From an uncultured Saprospiraceae bacterium (GTDB lineage: Bacteria > Bacteroidota > Bacteroidia > Chitinophagales > Saprospiraceae), in NCBI GenBank assembly GCA_937973565.1, contig CALJKQ010000237.1, forward strand, positions 1 through 13,196: a stretch of DNA of 13,196 bases, given 5' to 3'. The stretch's first letter is position 1. Each line of letters starts with the position of its first letter. The notes under the pieces are model-generated. The model saw only the letters and a program-made list of their open reading frames with translations. It did not search any database and was not told the origin of the DNA. The position numbers and the translations under genes were made by a program. Shown piece after piece: positions 1-7,358 of this stretch.

Positions 1-41
1 AGGCGAAGACACTCTTTCCCTACACGACGCTCTTCCGATCT
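1..41 (+). other. Illumina TruSeq index and Read 1 adapter, not genomic
   Basis: Bases 9-41 match the 33-base TruSeq universal (Read 1) adapter, beginning ACACTCTTTCCC and ending CTCTTCCGATCT. Bases 1-8 (AGGCGAAG) match the TruSeq HT i5 index D505, which sits directly 5' of that adapter in a finished library molecule. The order index, adapter, insert is exactly that of a library, so this is untrimmed read sequence assembled onto a contig end. Base 41 (T) could belong to adapter or insert; genomic sequence is safe from base 42 on. Index and adapter identities are from memory of the published oligo set. The match and order are seen directly. Confidence 0.97.
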
Positions 42-1543
42 CCAAAACAACCGCCTGTCCAGGTTTCTGCCAAATCGTTGTAGAACCGCCTCGACACGCA
101 GGAATAATCGCCCCATCTTTCGTTGTTGGTATCCAATGCATTGACAAAAGAATCACCATCGCGAATAACGGTTGGGTCAGTAAACAGGAACTCATCATTC
201 TCTCCCTCTACCACCATAGCAACCTGCTCGGGAAACAAGTCTTCACTGCTTCTGAGGTATTGAACGAGCATTCTGCTGTCATCCGGGGTATTGCCCATTG
301 GAGCCAAGGATGGATAACTTACGTGTACATTGGCTTCGGCATACACCTGCGTATACAGTTTTTTTTGTACAATGTCGTATCGGCCAAGGTACAATCCTGC
401 CTTGTTATTTACTTTAGCCTTCAGCACAAAATGGATTATGCCGTTTAATTCTACAGCGTACTGAATGCGGCAATCTCCCGTTTGCAGCACATTGGTTGTT
501 CCTTTTTGGGCTGCTGTTGGAGAAACGTCGTAATTGTCTCCTGTTTTAACATCCAAAACTTCGAATTCCGGATTTTCTGTCAGAGTTCCGGTGGTTTGGC
601 ATAAAACAGTAATATTGGTGCCCCCTCTCGGATCATTGGTCAAAAACCGAATGCCACCGCTTTTGTTTTGCGTCCATCCACTGGAAACAGGCGTTACATT
701 AAAGAATGTTTGATTGGTGGTGGGCTCTTTCATCTTAGCGTAAAACTTATAGGAAAGCGCTTCGCCCCGATAACCGTTTTCTTTGCTTATTTGATAAATG
801 GTAGAATAGCGAAACTGGTTGGTGTCGGTAAACATATTACCGGTAACATAAAGTTCTTTTTCGGTTACGGCTATGTTGGGGTAGTCAAACCAAAGACTTT
901 CATCCAGTACATCGCCTTTGAGTTTATAGAAATTCCAACCCAGTGAGGGATCTTCGTTTTGAGAGAAGGCAATGCACACATTGGAAATATCAGATTGCGA
1001 GCCACTTAAGGCCACTACAATAAACCTTTTACTGGGTATATCAAAAAACACCCTTGGATCGAAATATCCACCTCCGAGACTCAGGTCTGTAAAAAAGTCT
1101 GATAATGCCTGGGTGTAAATAACGGTGCCGTCGGTTCGGGAAAAAAACAAATTGGAGTTAATTCCGGAGATCACAAAACCATTGGTTGACACGGCAATGG
1201 TATTGTCCGGGGGTACAGAACCGGTACCTCTGTTGCCCTCATAATTGACATTCATTTTTACCGGATTAGACCTCAGTCTGGTCAGTTGCGGGAAGGCATG
1301 GTGATCGGGAATTTGTCTGAGTTTCTCCAGTTCTTCTTCAGAAACACTGCTCTTGTTTACGGAAGCTGCAAAAGATTTGAGTTGCACATCCCATTGTCTC
1401 TGAGAATTTTGGAGTCCATTTTGAAAGGCTACCCTGGGAGCCTGTCTGACTTCTGAATGATAATAATCGGTTTTTTGCTGGGCACTTACCGTAAAGCCGG
1501 TGAGAAAAAAGAGCGTCAGGTATCCCAAAAATAAAAATCTCAT
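42..1543 (-). CDS. Secreted protein, unrecognised family, C-terminus lost at contig edge
   Basis: The protein enters the envelope by a clear N-terminal signal peptide: MRF, a hydrophobic stretch to about residue 19, and likely cleavage after SA at residues 20-21. About 500 genomic residues remain. Visible features are PPDNTIAVSTNG near residues 111-122, aromatic/glycine-rich strands, and RWGDYS near residues 476-481. This pattern resembles large secreted beta-propeller-like proteins of Bacteroidota, but I cannot name a domain or activity. I chose the ATG at 1543 rather than one 24 codons upstream because the signal peptide starts there and a -7 element (1563-1570) lies between the two. The reading frame runs into the adapter, so the apparent final DRKSVV and TAG are artefacts. 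The true end, where a type IX secretion sorting domain might lie, is missing. It is divergent from the SpoIIM operon. Confidence 0.8.
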
Positions 1544-1562
1544 GTATGCGACTAATTTGCTC

Positions 1563-1570
1563 CAAATATA
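1563..1570 (-). promoter_or_regulatory. Bacteroidota -7 element for the secreted-protein gene
   Basis: The minus strand reads TATATTTG, a perfect TAnnTTTG. It lies 19 bp upstream of the ATG at 1543, so the predicted leader is only about 13 nt. No good TTTG -33 box is seen at the usual spacing. Eleven of 12 bases (TATATTTGGAGC) match the element upstream of lysA (TATATTTGCAGC). Confidence 0.5.
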
Positions 1571-1644
1571 AAGATAAAGGTGCAGCATCACCTGATAAAC
1601 AGGTGGATTTGTCACAATTTAACGAAAGGTAAGATCGTTTTTTT

Positions 1645-1652
1645 TATTTTTG
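1645..1652 (+). promoter_or_regulatory. Possible -7 element for the SpoIIM-mqnD operon
   Basis: TATTTTTG fits TAnnTTTG and ends 20 bp before the TTG start at 1673. It sits within a run of T residues, so a chance match is easier than at the other sites. No clear -33 box was seen. Confidence 0.4.
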
Positions 1653-1672
1653 TTTAAAATAGTGCCTGCGAT

Positions 1673-2650
1673 TTGAGAGAACAGCAATTTATCTATGAAA
1701 ATGAAAGCCGCTGGAAAAAGGTTGAAAGCCATCTGGCAGGACACAATAAATTGGATGCAGACGAACTGGCCAATGCCTATATAAGTCTGACAGATGATTT
1801 GGCCTTTGCCCGATCTTCTTATCCGCAGAGTAGTCTGGTGTCCTATCTCAATAATTTGGCAGCGTCATTTCACAATGCTATTTATCGTCACCAGGTAAAA
1901 GAACAGCGCTTTTCCAAATTCTGGACTACTGATTTGCCTTTGGTGATGTATGAGGCATTTCCGGCAATGAAGCTAAGTTTATTGATATTTGTGATTAGTA
2001 TTTTAATTGGCGGTTTCAGTTCATGGCAAAACCCCGGTTTTCCCAGGCAGGTATTAGGTGATGAATATGTAGATATGACAGAGCAGAATATCGCAAAAGG
2101 AGATCCATTGGCAGTATATAAATCGGAGTCGCAGACAGGTATGTTTTTGGGTATTGGCATCAATAATGTAAAAGTCGCCTTGCTGGCATTTGCTGTAGGC
2201 TTACTTTCCTCTTTTTTTACAGGCTTTATTTTGTTGTCCAACGGCATCATGGTAGGCTGCTTTTTGTATTATTTTATTGCGAAAGGCTTGGGATGGATTG
2301 CCATTTCTACCATTTTTTTGCACGGTGCACTGGAGTTGTCATGTATTGTGCTCGCCGGGGGAGCTGGCATTGTTCTGGGCAACTCCTGGCTATTTCCCGG
2401 CACATATCCCAGGCTAACAGCCCTGGTAATCCAGGCCAGGAAAGGCTTAAGTATTATGTTGGGCATTACCCCCGTTATTATCTTAGCAGCCCTTTTGGAA
2501 AGTTTTTTAACCAGACATTATCAATCTCTGTTGGATGTTAGCAGGATGGGTGTCATTGTAATATCTTTTGCATTTATTATAGGATATTACGTGGTTTATC
2601 CCATGCTATTAACCAACAGTTTAAAATCGATAGAGAACAAATGGAAATGA
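1673..2650 (+). CDS. SpoIIM/DUF95-family integral membrane protein, TTG start
   Basis: Stage II sporulation protein M family member of 325 residues. In Firmicutes SpoIIM works with SpoIID and SpoIIP in engulfment. Bacteroidota do not sporulate, and their members, found beside MoxR/DUF58/DUF4129 genes, have no established function. Residues 1-95 are soluble and helical (REQQFIYENESRW, then DLAFARSSYP at about 42-51). About six membrane segments follow near 98-117, 164-187, 190-208, 212-236, 260-279 and 291-313. Typical conserved parts are GMFLGIGINNVKVAL (156-170), HGALELSCIVLAGGAG (217-232) and ALLESFLTRH (273-282). The frame is closed by TAA at 1655-1657. The first in-frame ATG is at residue 92, which would remove the conserved N-terminal domain, so the TTG at 1673 is the credible start. 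It is the first gene of the operon, and its end overlaps the next gene. Confidence 0.87.
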   Translation: MREQQFIYENESRWKKVESHLAGHNKLDADELANAYISLTDDLAFARSSYPQSSLVSYLNNLAASFHNAIYRHQVKEQRFSKFWTTDLPLVMYEAFPAMKLSLLIFVISILIGGFSSWQNPGFPRQVLGDEYVDMTEQNIAKGDPLAVYKSESQTGMFLGIGINNVKVALLAFAVGLLSSFFTGFILLSNGIMVGCFLYYFIAKGLGWIAISTIFLHGALELSCIVLAGGAGIVLGNSWLFPGTYPRLTALVIQARKGLSIMLGITPVIILAALLESFLTRHYQSLLDVSRMGVIVISFAFIIGYYVVYPMLLTNSLKSIENKWK

Positions 2651-3552
2651 ACAATATAACCATTGAAAAACCACGTGATTTTGGAGAAATCTTAACGGAC
2701 GCAGCCGTCCTCTTTTTCAAAAACTGGAAGCCATTTTTATGGAGTATGGCTTATTTGACAGTACCATTTTTTATCCTTGCATTTATCCTTTATTTTGCAA
2801 CACTTAAAGATTTTAGTCAAATAGCCATAGAAGATGCTATCCAGATGGCTGTTCTGCAGTTTTTACTGGTCTTTGTTTTGTTTATGGCGGCCAGTGTTGC
2901 CACCCAATTGATTGTAGTAGGTCTTGTGGAACTTTATAGAACTACAGGAAATTTTGCGCAGGATTTCAGGGAGGTGTGGTCTGTTTTAAAACCGGTATTG
3001 GGTAAAGTGCTTTTAATTACCGTTATCATGTGGCTGCTTCCTGCTATTTTGGCGGCAGCAGGATTTTTATTGTTCACGGCAAGCCCTGTATTGGGGGGCA
3101 TTGTCATTTTTCTTTTGGCCATCATCACGATATGGTACATCAATAGCATCATGTATGCAACCTATATTGGTATAAGATACCCGTATAATGCTCTGGAATC
3201 GATTAAAAAATCATTTGAACTGGTTCAAAATCAATGGTGGGCGGCTTTTGGTTTTATGTTTTTGGTAGGCATCATTATCAATGCTGTTCACAGTCTTTTG
3301 TTTTTGCCCTTCACGTTGGCTGAAGTCATTAAAAATTTTTCTGCCATTGCAGAAGGTACTACAGCTGAACCTCCTAAAACTGTTTTTACCTTGTTGATGA
3401 TGTTCCAGATGATGGTGTACGTTGTTTTTAATGGCTATTCCACCATTTGTTTCAACCTCAAATATTATCAATTGATAGACAACAAGTATGGCGCTGAACT
3501 GGAAAACAGAATCAACGACATTGGCAAAACACTGATGGATGAATCGGAATAA
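2641..3552 (+). CDS. Six-helix membrane protein of the SpoIIM/DUF4129 cluster
   Basis: Hydrophobic protein of 303 residues with no domain I can name. A short cytosolic-looking N-terminus (IEKPRDFGEILTDAAVLFFK, 8-27) precedes membrane segments near 33-53, 74-97, 120-146, 149-172, 200-222 and 248-268. The N-terminal RDFGEI... followed by KNWKPF resembles membrane proteins usually found between SpoIIM and DUF4129 genes in Bacteroidota, and the family is uncharacterised. Two starts are possible: ATG at 2641 (10-bp overlap with the SpoIIM gene) or ATG at 2647, which would give the ATGA overlap used by later genes here. The product differs by two residues only. It is probably a partner of the flanking membrane proteins, by position alone. 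Confidence 0.82.
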   Translation: MEMNNITIEKPRDFGEILTDAAVLFFKNWKPFLWSMAYLTVPFFILAFILYFATLKDFSQIAIEDAIQMAVLQFLLVFVLFMAASVATQLIVVGLVELYRTTGNFAQDFREVWSVLKPVLGKVLLITVIMWLLPAILAAAGFLLFTASPVLGGIVIFLLAIITIWYINSIMYATYIGIRYPYNALESIKKSFELVQNQWWAAFGFMFLVGIIINAVHSLLFLPFTLAEVIKNFSAIAEGTTAEPPKTVFTLLMMFQMMVYVVFNGYSTICFNLKYYQLIDNKYGAELENRINDIGKTLMDESE

Positions 3553-4243
3553 CATTTTGACGTTTGTCATTTTATTTATTTTATCTCCGTTTGCTTTTGC
3601 GCAAACACACAGTATTGACTATTTAGAGAGCAACTTCGAAATAAGTGATTCCATTATTCGAGACATGAAAAGGGATAAGGAGTTTGCCTATGTTCTGCCT
3701 CAATCTATTTCTGCCCCGGCCTCATGGAGTCAAAAATGGAATGCATTCAAACAATCATTGCGAAAGAAGTTGATGTCACTTCGTAAAAGTGAAAATTTCA
3801 ACATCATCCTCATTGGTATTACTTTTGTTTTCCTGGTCTATTTTTTTACCAATTTGGGTATAGTAAGAAAGAATTCAAAGCAAAATCAAACAGGCGATTC
3901 AGAGTGGGATCAATTGTATAATAAGGCAAAAACAGACGATGCATTCTTGGAAACGCTGGTAGCTTTTGAAGAGAAAAAATCGTGGGAAGAGGCTGTCAGG
4001 TGGATGTTCATAAAGTATTTGACCCAGCTTGAAAAGAAAGGACATATCGTCTGGCAATCCGGAAAAACCAATAAAGATTATAGTACGGAGCTGAATGATA
4101 TGGAAATCAGATCGACCTTCAATGCATTGATGGATGGATACAACGATGCCTGGTTTGGACATCATTTGGTGGATGAAACAACTTATCGCGAGTATCGGCT
4201 TAAAGCCATGAACGCCATTGAACTGCAAAATATCGCAATATGA
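3539..4243 (+). CDS. DUF4129 domain protein, secreted N-terminus and one membrane helix
   Basis: 234-residue protein with a signal peptide (1-21, ending AFA before QTHS), an extracytoplasmic segment of about 65 residues, one membrane helix near 87-104, and a cytosolic C-terminal domain. That domain has the DUF4129 pattern: SWEEAVRWMFIKYLTQLEKKG (148-168), IVWQSGKTNKDYSTEL (170-185) and YNDAWFG (201-207). DUF4129 proteins occur with MoxR ATPases, DUF58 proteins and SpoIIM proteins across several phyla; no biochemical role is established. The start codon lies inside the previous gene (14-bp overlap) and the end overlaps the next gene by ATGA, so translation is probably coupled. Confidence 0.85.
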   Translation: MNRNNILTFVILFILSPFAFAQTHSIDYLESNFEISDSIIRDMKRDKEFAYVLPQSISAPASWSQKWNAFKQSLRKKLMSLRKSENFNIILIGITFVFLVYFFTNLGIVRKNSKQNQTGDSEWDQLYNKAKTDDAFLETLVAFEEKKSWEEAVRWMFIKYLTQLEKKGHIVWQSGKTNKDYSTELNDMEIRSTFNALMDGYNDAWFGHHLVDETTYREYRLKAMNAIELQNIAI

Positions 4244-5490
4244 GGATAAGTAAGCCAATACTGATTCTTATTTACGCCGTTTTGTTGACCCTGTTTTGGG
4301 TTATGATACCTCATAAGGAGAACTGGACACCCACTTATCATCCAAAGGATAAATTGCCTTATGGATGTTATATCCTGCATCATGCTTTGCAACCCAATAA
4401 AATTCTATCTTTTCGGAATGAACTTCCCGACAGCTTGTTTCGATATGCCAAAAAAGAGAATGCTTCCATTGTTTACCTTACCGATTTCTTTTCTCCTTCT
4501 CCTTATGAGATGAGCAATCTTCTCAGTTTCATCGAAGAAGGTGGAAAGGTAATCATAGCTGCTTCTTCGGCTAATGAGATAGTGCATGATTCCTTGCATA
4601 TCGTTTGGGATGTTGACGTTTCGTCGGTTGTAGATTCTGTTCACTTGCAATGGACCACAAACGAAGGAGATACTTTATTATGGCATGCTGCCGCACCCGA
4701 AATGCCCCGGTCTTACATTAGTTTCGCAGAATTAAATGACGAAGAAGATTCATTAGGTTACGAGCTCAACTTTGTTTACGATACCCTGGTGGTTAGCAGT
4801 AACAAAATCGATGTGATTGCCATGTCGGCTTCAATAGGGAAGGGCAGGTTGATTGTGCACTGCCAGCCCATCATCTTTACCAACATGGGTTTGATCAACG
4901 ACAGTAAACCACAGGTAGAAATGTTGATGAACATATTGGGTGGTCATTCTTTTGTACAGGACTTATTTTTTTCTGAAAGAGCCTTAAGAGAGAGGGGAGC
5001 CTTTGATCTGAAGGGTTCTCACTTTGAGTCTGTAAACAAGAGTCCTATATATGAGATACTCAGACATGATTATTTGCGATGGGCTTATTATAGTTTATTG
5101 GTGGGCATATTGCTGTATTTTCTATTGTCCATCAAAAGGAGGCAGCGCGCCATTCCGGTCTGGCAGCCACCTGCCAATGAATCTGTGGGTTTTATAAAAT
5201 TGATGGCTTCACTTTACCTTTATTCCCAGGACAACAAGAAATTGTTGGAGAAAAAAATCAAATGGCTCAATACTTTTATTGTATATAGGTATGGTATCAG
5301 GGATTTTGACTGGAGCCACAAATCTACAGCCATGCTTTCCCAGATGTCGGGATTTAATCCGGAAAAATTGGACAGAATAGCCAATATTGCAGCCAAATAT
5401 CAGGAGCAAAAAACCATTTCTGATGGCTACCTCAAAGCCGCGAACCAGATGATCAATGAGTTTGTTTATCATTATATCAAAGTAGAATGA
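4240..5490 (+). CDS. DUF4350 domain membrane protein
   Basis: 416-residue protein with membrane helices near 6-24 and 281-298, flanking a roughly 250-residue domain that is probably extracytoplasmic. DUF4350 features are KLPYGCYILHHAL (38-50), the strand-loop ASIVYLTDFFSPSPYE (75-90), FIEEGGKVIIAASS (97-110), and GKGRLIVHCQPIIFTN (200-215). After the second helix comes a basic stretch (SIKRRQRA) and a cytosolic tail of about 110 residues. The fold resembles a glutamine-amidotransferase-like or ABC-associated domain by family knowledge, and no catalytic residue is evident. It overlaps the DUF4129 gene and mqnD by four bases each (ATGA). In related clusters the next gene is a MoxR ATPase; here it is mqnD. 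Confidence 0.84.
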   Translation: MRISKPILILIYAVLLTLFWVMIPHKENWTPTYHPKDKLPYGCYILHHALQPNKILSFRNELPDSLFRYAKKENASIVYLTDFFSPSPYEMSNLLSFIEEGGKVIIAASSANEIVHDSLHIVWDVDVSSVVDSVHLQWTTNEGDTLLWHAAAPEMPRSYISFAELNDEEDSLGYELNFVYDTLVVSSNKIDVIAMSASIGKGRLIVHCQPIIFTNMGLINDSKPQVEMLMNILGGHSFVQDLFFSERALRERGAFDLKGSHFESVNKSPIYEILRHDYLRWAYYSLLVGILLYFLLSIKRRQRAIPVWQPPANESVGFIKLMASLYLYSQDNKKLLEKKIKWLNTFIVYRYGIRDFDWSHKSTAMLSQMSGFNPEKLDRIANIAAKYQEQKTISDGYLKAANQMINEFVYHYIKVE

Positions 5491-6317
5491 AATTAACCAT
5501 CGGCATTTCACCTTGTCCCAATGACACCTTCATTTTTGACGCCATTTACAATGAGCGCATTGATCTTGAGGGCATGCACTTTGAATTTGAACTGATGGAT
5601 GTGGAAGAGCTCAACAGAGCTGCTGCAGAAGGTTTTTTTGATGTTACCAAGTTGAGTTATTTTGCTTACACCGGACTTACATCGTACTATCAAATGCTCA
5701 GAAGTGGAGGTGCACTGGGTCATAATTGCGGCCCGTTGCTCGTAGCCAAAGATCCGGGTTTTGTACCTTCAGAAAATAGCAGGATTGCAATACCCGGAAT
5801 AAATACCACTGCCAATTTTCTATTATCAAAGGCTTTTCCTTCCATCATTCAAAAAGAAGAAGTTCTCTTCTCAGAGATTGAAGATGGAGTAGTGTCCGGT
5901 AAATACGATGCAGGTCTTATCATCCATGAAAGTCGATTTACCTACAAGGATAAGGGCTTGCATTGCATTCGTGATTTGGGTCAATTTTGGGAAGAGGTAA
6001 CCCATACACCTATACCTTTGGGAGGCATTGTTGTTAAGAGATCCTTTTCCGAGGCTATTAAAACTACTGTCAATAATATCATAGCCAGGAGTGTGCAATT
6101 CGCTTTTGACAACCCTTCTTTGAGTTTACCTTTTATCATGAACCATGCTCAGGAAATGAAAAAGGAGGTGGTTGACGCCCACATTGCGTTGTATGTCAAT
6201 CAACTTTCTATAGATTTGGGCGACAGTGGCATGAAAGGAGTAAACATGCTTTTCAGTCAATTGCCGCAATCAAAACTTGGGAGTGACTTTACCTATCCAT
6301 TGTTTGTTGATGCCTAA
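5487..6317 (+). CDS. mqnD: 1,4-dihydroxy-6-naphthoate synthase (MqnD)
   Basis: Converts cyclic dehypoxanthine futalosine to 1,4-dihydroxy-6-naphthoate in the futalosine route to menaquinone, in the cytosol. The 276 residues are the usual family length. Diagnostic stretches are GISPCPNDTFIF (6-17), KLSYFAY (55-61), GGALGHNCGPLLVAK (74-88), AIPGINTTANFLL (101-113) and IIHESRFTY (145-153), where His147 corresponds by position to the proposed catalytic histidine of Thermus MqnD. PIPLGGIVVKR follows. The start is set by the ATGA overlap with the DUF4350 gene, making it the last gene of a five-gene transcription unit. mqnA, mqnB, mqnC and mqnE are not in the window. MqnA is a related family, but NDTFIF and the His motif favour MqnD. 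Confidence 0.93.
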   Translation: MKLTIGISPCPNDTFIFDAIYNERIDLEGMHFEFELMDVEELNRAAAEGFFDVTKLSYFAYTGLTSYYQMLRSGGALGHNCGPLLVAKDPGFVPSENSRIAIPGINTTANFLLSKAFPSIIQKEEVLFSEIEDGVVSGKYDAGLIIHESRFTYKDKGLHCIRDLGQFWEEVTHTPIPLGGIVVKRSFSEAIKTTVNNIIARSVQFAFDNPSLSLPFIMNHAQEMKKEVVDAHIALYVNQLSIDLGDSGMKGVNMLFSQLPQSKLGSDFTYPLFVDA

Positions 6318-6364
6318 AGTGGGTGTATAGATCGTATTTTTACGGGCAATGATCGAAATAGACT

Positions 6365-6380
6365 GTTTGTAGCCACAAAC
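6365..6380 (+). terminator. Weak hairpin after mqnD, possible terminator
   Basis: GTTTGT, loop AGCC, ACAAAC forms a perfect 6-bp stem 48 bases after the mqnD stop, followed by the T-rich TTTCGTTATTTTT. The stem is short and AT-rich, so it is weak as an intrinsic terminator. The same bases also supply a TTTG that could act as a -33 box for the downstream ABC operon, so the role is ambiguous. Confidence 0.3.
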
Positions 6381-6394
6381 TTTCGTTATTTTTA
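6366..6394 (+). promoter_or_regulatory. Candidate promoter of the ABC-2 exporter operon
   Basis: TTTG at 6366-6369 and TATTTTTA at 6387-6394 (TAnnTTTG with the last base changed) are separated by 17 bp, slightly short for Bacteroidota -33/-7 pairs. The leader to the ATG at 6456 would be about 55 nt. The 138-bp gap (6318-6455) holds nothing else convincing. Confidence 0.35.
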
Positions 6395-6455
6395 TGATAT
6401 AATCAAAATCTATTGATCATCAAGACCTTTTTAATCATTCTGCAATCCTGTCTTC

Positions 6456-7358
6456 ATGGAAGTACTTCAAATAAATAATTTGCACAAGTCTTACGGCAAA
6501 ATAAAAGCCGTCAACGATTTGAACCTTTCTATATCTAAGGGCATGGTTTTCGGTTTATTGGGACCTAATGGCAGCGGTAAGACGACTACACTGGGGATAA
6601 TTCTCGGTATTTTAAAATACGATTCAGGCTCGTTTACCTGGTTTGAAAATGCCTATGGCGAAAAACACAGAATCAAGATTGGAGCCATTTTGGAAACGCC
6701 CAATTTTTATCCTTACCTCAACGCTATTGATAACCTGGAAATCGTAGCTCTGATCAAAGGGGAAAAACAACCGGACTATGAATCCCTGCTAAAAACAGTG
6801 GATCTGTGGCATCGAAAAGACAGTAAGTTTTCTTCCTATTCATTGGGTATGAAACAACGATTGGCCATTGCAGCAACCTTGATTGGCGATCCGGAAGTAT
6901 TGATTTTTGATGAACCCACCAATGGACTGGACCCTCAGGGTATCGCGGAAGTCCGACAGATCCTGCGTCGTATTGCAGACTCAGGCAAGACGGTGATTAT
7001 GGCCAGTCATATCCTGGATGAAGTAGAGAAAATTTGTTCGCATGTGGGCATTATGAAAAATGGTGTATTGCTCGCTTCCGGGCCGGTAGGTGCTATGCTC
7101 AATGACAATTTGTTGGGCGAAATAGGTAGTGATGATATGGTGGCTCTTTTGGCCGCGTTGGATGAAATAGAAGGCATTGAGGTAGGTGCAACGAGAAAAT
7201 CATACATCGAATGCACGGTTGATCAGCAGATGTCGGCTTCAAAGATAAACCGCTTATTGGTGGAAAGAGGTATATATGTTAACCACCTTGTACTTAGAAA
7301 GCAAAGACTCGAGGAAGAGTTTCTTGAAATTACCCGAAATCAAAATAAGACAAAATGA
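6456..7358 (+). CDS. ABC-2 type exporter ATP-binding protein
   Basis: Cytosolic ATPase of a two-gene exporter, 300 residues. Walker A is GPNGSGKTT (36-44, Lys42), the signature is the variant SLGMKQR (129-135), Walker B is VLIFDE (148-153, Glu153), the D-loop region is NGLDPQ, and the H-loop is SHIL (His185). The Q-loop position reads GAILETPNFYPYL, with Glu80 where most ABC ATPases have Gln. This GxLxExPxFYP form is typical of the BcrA-like exporter subfamily. Residues 230-300 are an accessory C-terminal extension common in that group. The substrate is unknown: BcrA relatives handle bacitracin-like peptides, but many Bacteroidota copies are unassigned. The stop overlaps the permease start by ATGA, so the two are co-translated. 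A role in gliding (GldA) is less likely because the partner is not GldF-like. Confidence 0.92.
   Translation: MEVLQINNLHKSYGKIKAVNDLNLSISKGMVFGLLGPNGSGKTTTLGIILGILKYDSGSFTWFENAYGEKHRIKIGAILETPNFYPYLNAIDNLEIVALIKGEKQPDYESLLKTVDLWHRKDSKFSSYSLGMKQRLAIAATLIGDPEVLIFDEPTNGLDPQGIAEVRQILRRIADSGKTVIMASHILDEVEKICSHVGIMKNGVLLASGPVGAMLNDNLLGEIGSDDMVALLAALDEIEGIEVGATRKSYIECTVDQQMSASKINRLLVERGIYVNHLVLRKQRLEEEFLEITRNQNKTK

Noticed and set aside
1541..1615. Longer N-terminus for the left-end secreted gene, starting at 1615
   Set aside because: The extra 24 residues precede a complete signal peptide and overlap the -7 element at 1563-1570; the ATG at 1543 fits better.
1673..2650. Sporulation function suggested by the SpoIIM family name
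   Set aside because: The family is widespread in non-sporulating bacteria, and no other sporulation gene is present.
6405..6430. Palindrome-like TGATCA run as an operator
   Set aside because: TGATCA is a short self-complementary site expected by chance, and no second copy lies nearby.
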